A DNA stretch of 64,000 bases from Apus apus (taxonomy: Eukaryota > Chordata > Aves > Apodiformes > Apodidae): positions 7,516,501 to 7,580,500 of the forward strand of contig NC_067301.1 of assembly GCF_020740795.1 (NCBI RefSeq), in the 5' to 3' direction. Positions 21,918-32,415 of this stretch are shown piece by piece (the stretch's first letter is position 1; each line of letters starts with the position of its first letter). A model generated the notes under the pieces. That model worked only from the letters and a program-made list of their open reading frames with translations. It was not told where the DNA came from and ran no database searches. Position numbers and translations under genes: made by a program.

Positions 21918-22897
21918 CTGTCTTACCAGCTCGAGGGAGCTCGTGGGAAGGGTTTGAACTGTTGGTGTTCCTGCAGAGAGTTGGTTCAGTGTTGGAAAAG
22001 GCTTTTTAGGAATTCTCTGTGACTTCACAGCTCAGCTTTGGCACGTTCTTGCTTCTCCTCTAGTTTTCCTGCTGCTGAGCACCTGGAAGTGGATTCCTGG
22101 GATATCCAGGCCTTTCCCAACCCCTTGGGAGCTGGTGGAGTCCAACCACCTCGTTTACGTCTGTTAAAGCTTGGCTTGGATTTTCTGCTGGCTTTGAGGA
22201 AAAAAAGCTTAAAATCCATCTTTTTATTTTTCTGTTTGGTTTTGGGTTTTTGGTTTTTTTTTTCATATTTGGGGAGAAGGGAACGTGGCCGGATCCCGTG
22301 GAAATGCCAGCTGAGTGGCAGAGAGAGCTGGTCAGTGGAGAATTAGGTGAGGAGAACAGCTGGTACCACTCTGGTCCATGGAATAAATAAGTGGCCAGGA
22401 GCCCCTCTCCCTACGGCTGGAGCTTGGGATGATCCCAGGATCCAAGCCCCCGTGGCTTAAGGATGGAGCGACGGCTCCCAGCGATCTCACGGTCACGGTA
22501 CGAGCTGCCCCCGGAAATCCCAGACGTTGGGAACTACAATAAAGCCTGGATGATTCCCTCCTGTCTTCCTGGCAGCAGCTGGCTCCCCGTGAGGCTTCAG
22601 GGATGGGATTTTTCCTCCTCCATCTCCTGGGAAGAGGACAGGGAGGCTGGAACATGGATGTTCCCCCCCAGTGAAGCTGACCTACCTTCATATTGCTTAA
22701 TCTTGAGGGACAGATGAACACTAAATGCCCTCCTTGGAGGAGACAGGACCTAAAAAATCAGTTCCAGTGGATTATTCCGTACGGATGCAGCCTCCCCTGC
22801 CGCTTTGTGCTCAGTAGGTTCAAGGGCAAACGAGTTAAGTCTTCTACCCGGAGGGAAAAGCGCCCGTACAAAGAGACCTGTATGGAAATACCGGTGA

Positions 22898-22903
22898 AAT
22901 AAA
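22898..22903 (+). terminator. SZRD1: SZRD1 polyadenylation signal (near)
   Basis: AATAAA followed 10-25 bases later by a GTGTATAC element. It fits the end of the 3' UTR before an AT-rich TTAATTAGCTAATTAAAGC patch. Confidence 0.5.
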
Positions 22904-22920
22904 ACTACCTGTGTATACAA

Positions 22921-24220
22921 CAAATCTGCTAGAGCGTTAATTAGCTAATTAAAGCTGATTAAAGCACCGAGGATGGTGGCGAGGTGGAGCATGGGCATCC
23001 CCAAGGCCGGTGCTTATTGTTTTTTTCTTGGGGGGGTGGTGTTTTATATTTACCCCCCTCCCAGAGTGGTGGTGGGGATGAGTCCTTGGGGGGGGTGGAT
23101 GGAAGGGTGGAGGATGTCAGCAATAACCAGTCACCACGCCTTTCCTTCATGGTTACTAAAAATAGCTTTTAATGGCCAAAAACCCCCCCAAAATCCACCC
23201 AATCCCTGGTGTAGCTGGTCAGTGTTAAAGTTGCCACTTCCTCCTTCACCGGAATCTTTGTCTCCACCGCTGGAATCTCCATCTCCAACAATAAAAAAAA
23301 CCTCCATCTTCAACACCAAAATGTCCCGTCTCCGGCACCGGAATCTTCTCCGACACCAAAATCTCCGTTTCTGGCACCAAAATCTCCCAGCTCCTCTGTC
23401 CCCAGGATACGTGCCCCCCGCGGGCAGGGCTCGGCGGCGTTCCTGTGGGAAGCCCCTTCTTCCCGGGAAGGTTGGGGGATGAAACACGGTACCACGTGTT
23501 TTCACACCCCCCTCCTCAACCCCTCCCCTCCCCCCCCAAAAAAAAAACAAACAACCCCACGGCCCCGTGCGCCGAAAAGAAAATGTTTTATAAATTGTAT
23601 TTTAAATAAATGTCTTTAAACTTTTAAGGCCTCATTTTCTTTCTCCTTCGTCCCCGTCTCAGGCGGGGGCTGCTGCAGGGGGGACGCTGGGGTGGCAGCT
23701 TAAGCTCCCAGCGGGAGCGGATCCTTGAGTCCCTCAAGAAGGTAAAACCTGGGAGCGCTTGGGCCACGACTGTGCCGGGATTGACCCCAAAAAGATGGAA
23801 TTTCGGCCTGGTTTAGGTAGTCTGAGGAGTCTGAGACGGTCCAAGGAGGGTGGGAAGTGGCAGAGCCGGGAGGGGGATGTTCCCCAGGGTGGGACCCCTT
23901 CCTGCACTGCCTCTCTGAGAAGAAACTGGTTTCACTGAATTTACTAATTCTGGTGATTTTATTGCCCTGTGCTGATCTCCCTGCCCGCCCCTTGTTCCCC
24001 GTGACTGGCGGAGGTGCCAGAGGTGGGTCTGGCTGTGCCGGCAGCTTCCGCGGGTCCTGGAGCCCTTTCCCTTCTTTTTAATCTAATTTTTATTGTGAAA
24101 GCTAGAAAAAATGGAACTTGGTGAGCAGGAGGCGCTGAGCAGGAGGGAAGGGGCTGCAGCAGCTCCTGACGGGGCCGGGGCCTCCGCCGGGCGCCCTGCT
24201 CCCCGCACTGCCAACTGGTC
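22921..24220. other. SZRD1-NECAP2 intergenic stretch
   Basis: No exon is recognised. A small tandem patch built on CACCAAAATCTCC lies at 23,270-23,395. In human SPATA21 lies between SZRD1 and NECAP2; I see no SPATA21 exon on either strand. Confidence 0.5.
23605..23610 (+). terminator. SZRD1: Alternative SZRD1 polyadenylation signal (far)
   Basis: AATAAA within TTTTAAATAAATGTCTTT, followed by the T-rich CATTTTCTTTCTCC. It could end a longer SZRD1 transcript. The same neighbourhood has TTATAAATTG, so it is AT-rich overall. Confidence 0.4.
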
Positions 24221-24650
24221 CCCAGTTACCCCGTTCACTGGAACCAGTTCCCCCCCCTCACTGGTTCCCAGTTCCCCTGCTCACTGGTTCCCAGTTCCCC
24301 CCCCTCACTGGTTCCCAGTGCCCGCCCTCACTGGTTCCCAGTTACCCCGCTCACTGGTTCCCAGTTACCCCACTCACTGGTTGCCAGTTCCCCCCCTCAC
24401 TGGTCCCAGTTCCCCCCCTGACTGGTTCCCAGTTCCCCCCCTGACTGGTTCCCAGTGCCCCCCCTCACTGGTTCCCAGTTCCCCCCCCTCGCTGGTTCCC
24501 AGTTCCCCCCCTGACTGGTTCCCAGTGCCCGCCCTCACTGGTTCCCAGTTACCCCGCTCACTGGTTCCCAGTTCCCCCCCATCACTGGTTCCCAGTTACC
24601 CCGCTCACTGGTTCCCAGTTCCCCCCCATCACTGGTCCCAGTTCCTCCCG
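24205..24650. repeat. C-rich minisatellite abutting the NECAP2 promoter
   Basis: About 19 copies of an imperfect 20-23 base unit, ACTGGTTCCCAGTTCCCCCC, with recurrent variants (CAGTTACCCCGCT, CAGTGCCCGCCCT). The variants recur in order, suggesting duplication of multi-unit blocks. The minus strand is G-rich with regular GGGGG runs. The array ends less than 160 bases before the NECAP2 start codon. The long plus-strand open frame through it (from 24,111) is the repeat, not a gene. Confidence 0.92.
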
Positions 24651-24654
24651 CCCC

Positions 24655-25200
24655 TCCCTGCAGCGGGGCCTCCCGCCCGCCAGGGGGCGCTGCAGCGGCG
24701 GGTGCGGCAGGACGTCCCCTCTCTCCGCCGGGGAAGGGGCGGGCCCATGGGAAGGGGCCGGACCATCGAGACGGCGGCCAGAGCGGCACGGCGGGTCCCG
24801 CCGCGATGGCGGCGGTGGCGGAGGAGCCGTGCGAGGCCGTGCTGTGCGTCAAGCCCGCCGTGCACGTCTACCGGCTGCCGCCGCGGGCCTCCAACCGCGG
24901 GTACAGGTGCGGCTGCCCCTGCCCCGGGCCTGCCCCTGCCCCGGGCCTGCCCCTGCCCCGGGCCTGCCCTGGCCCCGCCCCGGGTGCCTCTCTCTGCTTC
25001 AGGGGGATCCGTGACGCGGGGGCCCCTCGCCGGGGATCCCCGCCCCGAAGAGTGGGGGGTCCTGCCCCTCAGGAGATATTTCTGCCCCCAGCGGGGCTTC
25101 TCCGGCCCCCCGCGTGTCTGGGGCCGCCCTCCCTGTGGCTGCTCAGCCCGGCGAGGCTGCCGCGGGCCCCGGCGGGGCTGACACAGCTCGGCGCCCTCCA
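24655..25200 (+). promoter_or_regulatory. NECAP2: NECAP2 CpG-island promoter
   Basis: CpG-dense, TATA-less DNA covering the start codon and the beginning of intron 1. GGGGCGGGCCC near 24,737 is an SP1-type box. Transcription probably starts between about 24,700 and 24,790. Confidence 0.7.
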
Positions 25201-28200
25201 GAAGCTGTTTCTGAGCTGGAGATCCCGCAGGAAGGGAAGTGAAACCTCTTGTGCGAGTCTTGCCCAATCCCTGCGGGGACCTGCCGCCTGGTTTTGCGGG
25301 GGGGGGGACGGGCAGCTGGTTTGGGGTGAAACAAGCAGCCGCGTGAGGAGCCTCCTTCCTTCCCCAGCCGGTGCAGGTGTGAGCAGGGTCTCCTGCTCGG
25401 TAGCGTTAGTGAAGAGAGCAGGGCAGATAAGCTCTGCAGCTCGTTATGGAGGCATTAAAATAGGTCACTGGTGTTGCCTGAGACGTGAGAGGCCCCTCAG
25501 GTGTGACTCACCAGTTCCTCTCTCTCCAGAGCTGCAGAGTGGCAGCTGGACCAGCCAGCCTGGAGCGGGAGGCTGCGGATCACAGCCAAGGGCAAGGTGG
25601 CCTTCATTAAGCTGGAGGACAAGACCTCGGGTGAGCAGGAAGGAAGGCAACAGCTCCCTGTCCTTTCCTGGAGAGGAAGATGGCACAGACACCATGTCCT
25701 GCTGTTGACCCACTCCCATTCCTCCTTTTTTCAGGAGAACTTTTTGCCCAGGCACCAGTGGAGCAGTTCCCTGGGATTGCTGTGGAGAGTGTGACAGATT
25801 CCAGCAGATACTTCGTCATCCGGATTGAAGATGGGAATGGTACCTCTTCAGGAAGGCTCAGAGCCCTCCCTGCTCTTGTTTGGGAAGGATTCCTCTTCCA
25901 AGGGTTAAATATTCCCAGCCTAGGGTGGTAAAGGGACAAGTTCTCTCTCTCCCATGTGCTCTGTCTTTCACCAGGAATCATTCAAAGGGTTTGTCTCCCT
26001 GGAGCACCTGGAGCCAGGCTGGGAGAGTTGTGTTCAGCCTGGAGAAGAGAAGGCTCCAGGGAGACCTTAGAGCACCTTCCAGTGCCTGAAGGGGCTCCAG
26101 GAAAGCTGGGGAGGGACCTGGGACAAGGGCAGGGAGGGATGGGATGAGAGGTAAAGGCTTTTGTTCTTGAAGGTTGGACATTAGGAGGGAATTCTTTGCT
26201 GTGAGGGTGGTGAGAGCCTGGCCCAGGCTGCCCAGGGAAGCTGTGGCTGCCCCATCCCTGGCAGTGTTGAAGGGCAGGTTGGATGGGGCTTGGAGCAGCC
26301 TGGGCTGGTGGGAGGTGTCCCTGCCCATGCAGGGGGTTGGATCTAGATGATCTTGAAGGTCCCTCCAACCCAAACCATCCCATGATCTCTGCCTGAGCTG
26401 CTCACAGTGCAGGATGGTTGCTGTGCTCCCTGCTCTGACTCACTCCCATGAATGTAGAGCCTGGTTTCCCCAGGTCGCCCAACAAGCTCCAGATCTCCAG
26501 CCCCACATCTCATTCCTGGAAGTCCCAGCTCCTGCTGGAGGAGGGGGCAGGTGAGGGGGCAGGATAACCCCTCCCTCTCCCCCTGCCTCCCTTCCCAGGC
26601 CGTCGGGCTTTCATTGGAGTCGGTTTCGTGGACCGAGGGGACGCGTTTGACTTCAACGTGGCTCTTCAAGACCATTTTAAGTGAGTTTGTGCTTCTTGGC
26701 TTGACTTGTTTTGCCAGAAAATGGTGTGTGGGGGGAGGAAGCTCTGAGCCCCCATCTTGCTTGAGCAGGGTGTGAAGGGGAGGAACCACCCGTTCCTCTG
26801 CACAGCCCTCCTGCAGGCAGCTCTCCCTCTCTCAGGCGTTTCCCAGCAAGGCCCCCAGCTGCCCTTCCCAGTCCAAAATTGGACAAAATCCCAAATTCCT
26901 TTTCATCCTTCCCATGCCACTGGTAAGGGGTTGCACCTGGAGGGGGGCTGGGATGCTGCTCCAGCTTCTGTTGGGATAAGCTTTGGGGTGGGATGGGGGA
27001 TCTGTGCAGGTGAGGTCTTGGATAACATCCAGGGCTTTTAAAGATCAGCTGCCAGGCTGAGGGGATGATCTTGGGCAGGATTCCTCTGGGAGAGCCTGGG
27101 AATGGGGGTTGATGTCTCCTGTTCTGCTCCTGTCACCCCTGCAGGTGGGTGAGGCAGCAGGGTGAGCTGGCCAGGCAGGCTGAGAACCCTGAGCAAGGAC
27201 TCAAACTGGATCTGGGCTTCAAGGAGGGACAAACCATCAAACTCAATATTGCAGTAAGGAGCTTTGCCAGCTAAATCCACTCCCAACCTTGCCCTTGGGA
27301 AGGGAACAGCAGCTTCTTCCCTGAAATCCCTGTGCCTGGAGCAGGGAGAGCCCTTCGTGATAAAACCACATGTGATGAGTTGCAGAGGGGTTGTGTGAGT
27401 TCCAGGTTGCAGATCCAAGTCTGTGGGGTTGTGGTGTGGATTTTCAGGGAGAAAAATACCCTTTTTTTGGGGTGGTTTGGCCCTTCTTGCACCTCCAGCC
27501 GTGGAAGGTCACCGTGCTGCTGTCTCCTCCCCCACAGCTGAGGGGAATCGCTCTCTGGCTCTGGATTTAAACCTGATATCCACCCAAATTTCCCCTCTCT
27601 TCTTTCAGAATATGAAGAAAAAGGAAGGAGCAACAGGGAACACCAGGCCACGTCCCACCAGTCTTGGGGGCCTGACTTTGCTCCCACCACCTCCTGGAGG
27701 AAAATCTTCCACTGCAGTTTGTCCCTCTGGAGAGCGACCGGCTTCGCTCTCGGCGCCCACCCAGCTGCCAGGCACCCCCATCACAGGTCAGTGCTCACAC
27801 AGCAACCACTGCAAAGCTCTTTAGAGTCCCTTTTGTCCCTCCAAGTTGGGAAAACAGAGGGGAAAGACTGGGAATTAAGGACGGGAAATAACTCCTGATG
27901 TTTGTTTTCTCTCTTCCCGGCTTTCCTCGGTGCTGACAGACTCCCTCCTCTCCTGGCCCCAGCCTCCTGCTGCTCCTCCCTCCACCGACCTCTGGGGAGA
28001 CTTTGCCCAAGCTCCAGGGTGAGGCAGTGTGGGCAGCGTGGGAGGGACAAATCCCTCTGGGATTTGAAAGCCACGTGTTGGCAGATCCCCCGAGTTCAGC
28101 GTGGGGCCGCGGGTGCTGCCCCCGCTGCTCCCTGCAGGGGGGGGGAGCTTTTGGGGGGACCCCAGAGGGACCCCTCTGGTGCTCCCCTGCCTGCCCACAG

Positions 28201-28300
28201 CCCTTTCAGAGTCTAAAATCTTTTGATTTCCCCTTTTTTTTCTCTCTCCAGGTCAGCTTCTAACCAGCCTCAGACAAACTCAGGCTGGGTTCAGTTCTGA
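24806..28300 (+). CDS. NECAP2: NECAP2, adaptin ear-binding coat-associated protein 2 (8 exons, 267 aa)
   Basis: Coding exons: 24,806-24,906; 25,530-25,630; 25,735-25,839; 26,599-26,680; 27,145-27,253; 27,609-27,786; 27,940-28,018; 28,252-28,300. All are GT-AG and in phase; the sum is 267 residues against 263 in human. The N-terminal PHear domain covers roughly residues 10-140 ([54 protein letters not shown]). A KKKEG stretch, a proline-rich linker ([11 protein letters not shown]) and DLWGDF follow, and the protein ends in SGWVQF. The terminal WVQF is the AP-2 ear-binding WxxF motif. NECAPs work at clathrin coats, linking AP complexes to accessory proteins; NECAP2 is tied to AP-1-dependent fast recycling. 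The extreme N-terminus ([10 protein letters not shown]) and the end of the linker are least conserved. No damage is seen. Confidence 0.97.
25998..26393 (+). mobile_element. CR1 LINE fragment in NECAP2 intron 3
   Basis: Sense CR1 of about 400 bases, 5'-truncated: AGCCAGGCTGGGAGAGTTGT, GGAGGGATGGGATGAG, GAAGCTGTGGCTGCCCCATC, then tail CCAACCCAAACCATCCCATG. A short internal loss of the TTAAAACTGGAAGAGG segment distinguishes it from the copy at 10.2 kb. Confidence 0.88.
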
Positions 28301-28525
28301 GCCCATGTTGGGATCATCACAATTCCTTCAGGACCAAAGCAGGAGCTTCAGGACACCCTGTTCCTGCCCTTAAATTCCCCCTCCCCAGCATCAAAATGCT
28401 TCAATAAGTACCAGAAAGCAACAAACACGTGCCTTAAAACACTCCACACCAGCACCTTCCACCTCAGGGGTGTGTTATTTTCCACCTGGATCACAGGAAA
28501 CCTTGGAGGCTTCTCCTTCCTGCAA

Positions 28526-28531
28526 AATAAA
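28526..28531 (+). terminator. NECAP2: NECAP2 polyadenylation signal candidate
   Basis: AATAAA 226 bases after the stop codon, in TGCAAAATAAACCCC. Other AATAAA copies lie further on (for example near 29,032), so this is the nearest rather than a proven site. Confidence 0.5.
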
Positions 28532-28539
28532 CCCCAACA

Positions 28540-29370
28540 AAACCATCAACTTCCTCCCCTTAATAACCAGGGGGGAACCGGTGCTCCCAGCAGGACTGTC
28601 CCTCCCAACGTTGCCCCCAGTTCAAGGTCATTTTCACTAAAGGTTTTTTGAGAAAGGTTCCTGGGAGACTTCTCTGCTTTCTCCTGGAATATTTGGCCTG
28701 GGTAAATCCCTCAGGATCTGCCTGGAGACACCACCCCTGCTAAATCCAGACCAGCACCCTGCTGAGATGCCAAACATCGCCCCAGCTTTGGAGCACTTAA
28801 ATCCAGGAAGTTGGGAGCCAAACCTGCGGTATTTCCATGCTGAAATTCCTCATTTTGATGCCAAAATTCCACATTTCTTGCTCTGGGAAGTTTTATTCTT
28901 TTCCTCCTCTATTTTGAAGACCCATTTTTACTCCTTTCTGTGGACGTTTTACGGAGCGATACCTGGAATGAAGGACAAAAAGGGAGTCAGTCTCTTTGAC
29001 AGAGCTGGGGTTGAGATTCCTCTTGAAGCAAATAAATATTTTCTTACCTATTTATATCACAGTCTTATCAGCTCCTCAGATTTTTATTTCTTTCCCATCA
29101 TTTCCCATCATTTCCCTTTCCAACGGGATGACCAACAATTTGCTTCCAGAGCTTTTAACTGTGCCTGGCACCCAGAATGCAAACCCAGGGGAGAGATTTA
29201 ATGCATCAAAGTGAATCATAAAACGGTTTTGATGTCAAATATCAATTTTTTTTGGACCCCTTGGAAAGGCTGGGATGAGCTTTTGTGGTTTTTCTCTTCC
29301 TTGCTGCTGTCGAGGAGACACAGGATGGCAAAGCACAACAGAAGCTGGTTGCTTAGCAATGGTTTGATGG
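28540..29370. other. NECAP2-CROCC spacer, left part
   Basis: No exon, RNA or repeat recognised. Frames open through 28,767-29,198 have no family resemblance. TTCCCATCATTTCCC is repeated twice at 29,092-29,118. Confidence 0.4.
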
Positions 29371-29374
29371 TTGG

Positions 29375-29815
29375 GAAAGACTCTGGGAGGGGAAGGTGAG
29401 GAGAGAAATGAGGGGCAAAAAAAGGAGTTTTATGGTGTTCCCAGAGCTTTGAATCAGGAAGGACTGTGGGAGGGGAAGGTAAGGAGAGAAATGGGGGGAG
29501 AGAAAAGGGGTTTTACGTTCCCAAAGCTTTGAGTTGGGAAGGTCTCTGGGAGGGAGAGGGAAGGAAAGAAATAGGGGGGAAAGGAATTTTATTGTGTTCC
29601 CAAAGCTTTGAGTTGGGAAGGACTCTGGGAGGGGAAGGAGAAATGGGGGGTGAAAAGTAGATTTATTGTGTTTCCAATGGTTTGAGTCAGGAAGGACTCT
29701 GGGAGGGAGAGGAGGGAATAAATTAGTTTTCTTGCATTCCCAAAGCTTTGAGTTGGGAAGGACTCAAGAGAGGAAGGTAAGGAGAGAAATAAGGGGAATA
29801 AATGGGTTTTCTCAA
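29375..29815. repeat. Tandem repeat of ~60-95 base units
   Basis: Five to six imperfect units, each with GGGAAGGACTCTGGGAGGGG, AAGGAGAGAAATGGGG, a G/A-rich run, a TTTTATTGTGTTCCC box and CAAAGCTTTGAGTTGGGAAG. Units differ in length by loss or gain of purine runs. The small open frames in it are by-products. Confidence 0.85.
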
Positions 29816-30600
29816 AGCTCCTAGAGGATCCTGGAGGCAGCTCCCACTTTCCTGGTGGCACCCAAAGTGCCATCAGTCCTTGATCCCATCCCCTCGTCCT
29901 CCTTTCTCTTAATCCCCGGCTCCTGGGGAGGAGAAGGGGCACTTTCCTGGGAAGCTGGGAAGAGAGAAATGGGGAACCCCCCCCCACCCTCTCCGAAGAG
30001 CGTCTCAGCATCACACCCAGGATTTGTTTTGGGAGCCGGGACTCCTCCAACCCGCCGTGGAGGGGTTTGAGCTCGGGTTGGGATTTTTATCCCCCCTGGG
30101 GTGGGGGCAAAAAAGTCCTTCATTACCACAGGGGGCATTTTTTTTTGCCCTTGGAGGTTCTGCCTTTGGGGGCAGGCGGGGATGTGACCGCAGCCCGGGG
30201 GGGTTTAACGCCGCTTTGCCCCCGGAACACGCTCCACCCCAAAGGCTTTTCCTGCCAGGACAAACCGCTGGGCTTTAATGAGCTTAATGAAGGCCGGGAA
30301 TTAACGAAAGGGCCCTTCACTCTCTCCTGGGAGCTCTATCCTGCCCGGGGGGGGGGTCCCAACACAGCCAAGTAAGCTCTTTTCCCCCCGTTTTTGGGGC
30401 TGAGGGAAACGCCGGGAACTGATCTTTTTAAAAAATACTTTCATTTTGCTTTAAGAAAAGGGCAGAAGAGCCTGGTTGGTTGGTTTGATTTACAGAGCCC
30501 GGCTGGGGTGGGGCAGGAGGAGGGGGAATTTGGGGGCCGTTCGTGGTCGGTGGGTGGTTCCATCTGGGGGCTGGAGGGGGTTGGGGACCCCACCCCCCTT
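29816..30600. other. NECAP2-CROCC spacer, right part
   Basis: No recognised exon. GC rises toward the right. G or C homopolymers (for example nine G near 30,347) are frequent. The missing first exons of CROCC were looked for here and not found. Confidence 0.4.
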
Positions 30601-31015
30601 CCCGGGGGCGGGCAGGAAGAGGAGGGTCCCCGGGAAAACGAGGATTTCGGGATAATCCGGAGCACGCAGCAGCTTTTTGTTCCTGGGGACCGATTCCCAG
30701 GCGGGAATCCCCAGAAAATACCCCAGCGAGGGGCTGGGGAAACTGAGGCCGGGGGGGGGGGGGGGGGGGGGGTGCGGGGCTCGGCGGTGAAACCCCCCCC
30801 GGGCAGCCCATGAGACCCCCGGGCCGCGCTGCGTGGAGGTGGGTCCGTGTGTGCCCCGGCGGGAGGGGCTTCTGGGGCCACCAGGGCCGGGGAGGGACAA
30901 GAAATGGGTCGGGGGGTCCTGGGGGGGGGGGCGGGACGCGGGGATGTGCGAAGCCGCGCGGGGCCGGGGCTGCAGCTCCGCGCTGCTCCTGCGGCTGGAA
31001 ACGCGGAGCTGGAGC
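30600..31015. promoter_or_regulatory. CpG-rich region, candidate CROCC promoter
   Basis: A CpG-dense block about 1.5 kb before the first recognised CROCC exon. It contains a G run of about 23 (30,750-30,772). An ATG at 30,810 opens ten codons that end at an AG|GTGGGT donor near 30,841, which could be a short first coding exon, but the peptide (MRPPGRAAW) does not resemble the mammalian rootletin start. Position is the main argument. Confidence 0.3.
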
Positions 31016-31150
31016 AGCTTTGGGGTCGGAAACATGGATCTGGAGCAATTTTGGGGTCGGAAACATGAATCTGCAGCACTTTTGGGGTTGGAAACGTGAC
31101 TCCACAACAGCTTTGGGGTCGGAAACGTGAATCTGCAGCACTTTTGTGAC
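30995..31150 (+). repeat. 30-base tandem repeat
   Basis: About five units of TTTGGGGTCGGAAACATGAA followed by TCTGCAGCAC (30 bases). Variants have GTGAAT or GTGACT. The array runs into the next repeat without a gap. Confidence 0.88.
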
Positions 31151-31189
31151 GGCAGCTGCAAATCGGGAGGGTTTTTAGGATCGCAAATG

Positions 31190-31525
31190 CCCACCTGGAG
31201 TTGTTTTGCAGTTGCAACTGCAAATTTGCTGCAGCTTTCTGATTGCAAACCTAAATTTGCAGAGGTTTTGTGGTTGCAGCTGCAGATTTGCAGAGGTTTC
31301 CTTGATCCAAAGCCAAATTTGCAGAGGTTTTGTGATCAACAGCACAAACCTGGGGCAGTTCTGTGAGTTGAGCTGCAGATCTGTGGTGGCTTCGTGGTTC
31401 CAAGCCAAATTTTTAGAGGTTTTGGGATTGCAACTGTAAATCTGCAGAGGTTTGGTGATTGCAGCTGCAGGTCTTGCAGGGGTTTTGTGCAGGTGACAAT
31501 AAACCTGCAGCAGTTCTGGGATGGC
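31190..31525 (+). repeat. Degenerate ~36-base tandem repeat
   Basis: Recurrent GCAGAGGTTTTGTGATTGCA / GCTGCAAATTTGCAGAGG units, clearly periodic but diverged. The TTGCAACTGCAAATTTGCAG core is partly self-complementary. Long frames on the minus strand come from the periodicity. Confidence 0.75.
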
Positions 31526-31694
31526 AGGAGCTGCAGAGCTCTTGCAGTCACAGCCACGGTTTTCCCATCAGAGCGGAGTGGGATGAGGGATTTGGAGCTT
31601 GGGGGGAAGATGGTTCCCATGGCCTGGGGGAGAGTGAGGGGCTCAGTCCAGCTGGGAGGCAGAGCAGCTCCTGCCTGCAAGGGCAGCTGGTCTC

Positions 31695-32395
31695 CACACG
31701 GGCCCAGATTCCCCATTCCAGGGCCCAGATCCCACCCCAGGGCCTGGATCCTGGAGCCAGATGCCTGTCCTGGTGTTGGGTCCCCCATCCCAAGGCCGTA
31801 TCACCATCTCAGAGCCAGATCCCACATCCAGGGGCTGGATCCCCCATCTGGGGCCACATCCCCATCGCTGTGCTGGGTCCCAGGGCTGGATTCCCCATCC
31901 CAGGGCCATATCCCCAGGGCTGGATCCCCCATCCTGGTACCAGCTCTCATCCTGGGGCCAGATTCCCCATCCTGAGGCCATATCCCCATCCCAGGGCCAG
32001 ATCCAATCCCAGGGCCAGATCCTTCATTCCTGTGCCAGATCCTGTTCTGAGGCTGTGTCCTCATCCTGGGACTGGATCCCCCATTCTGAGGCTGTATCCC
32101 TCATCCCAGGCCCATATCCCCATCCCAAGGCCTTATCACCATCCCAACACTATATCCCCCATCCTGGTGCCAGATCCCATCCCAGGGCCATTTCCCCATC
32201 CCAGGGTGGGTTATATCCCCATCCCAGGGCCATTTCCCCCATCCCAAGGCCATATCCCCATCCTGAGGCTGGATCTCCATCCTAGGGCTGGATCCTGGTA
32301 CCAGATCCCATCCCAAGACCATGTCCCCACCCTGGGGCTGGATCCCGGTGCCATATCCCCATCCTGCACCCCTTCTCTCTCCGGCTGTTCCCTGA
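31695..32395 (+). repeat. C-rich minisatellite upstream of the first recognised CROCC exon
   Basis: Array of ~18-27 base units built on ATCCCCATCCCAGGGCC with GGATCCCCCATCCTGGTGCC variants, about 30 units. It ends some 20 bases before the acceptor at 32,416. The open frames over it on both strands are repeat products. Confidence 0.9.
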
Positions 32396-32415
32396 TCCAG
32401 GTCCCCATCCCACAG

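Larger units (their letters stand above)
21444..22920 (+). other. SZRD1: SZRD1 3' UTR
   Basis: Non-coding continuation of the last exon. It contains a T-rich run (21,862-21,917) and an AATAAA at 22,898-22,903 that is the nearer candidate end. The internal AATAAA near 22,383 and the one at 23,605-23,610 are alternatives, so the true end is not settled by sequence alone. Confidence 0.6.

Noticed and set aside
24111-25181. 356-codon open frame across the NECAP2 promoter
   Set aside because: Its first half is the ACTGGTTCCCAGTTCCCCCC array (repeated SLVPS-type peptide) and its second half is CpG island and intron 1; the true NECAP2 exon is read in another frame.
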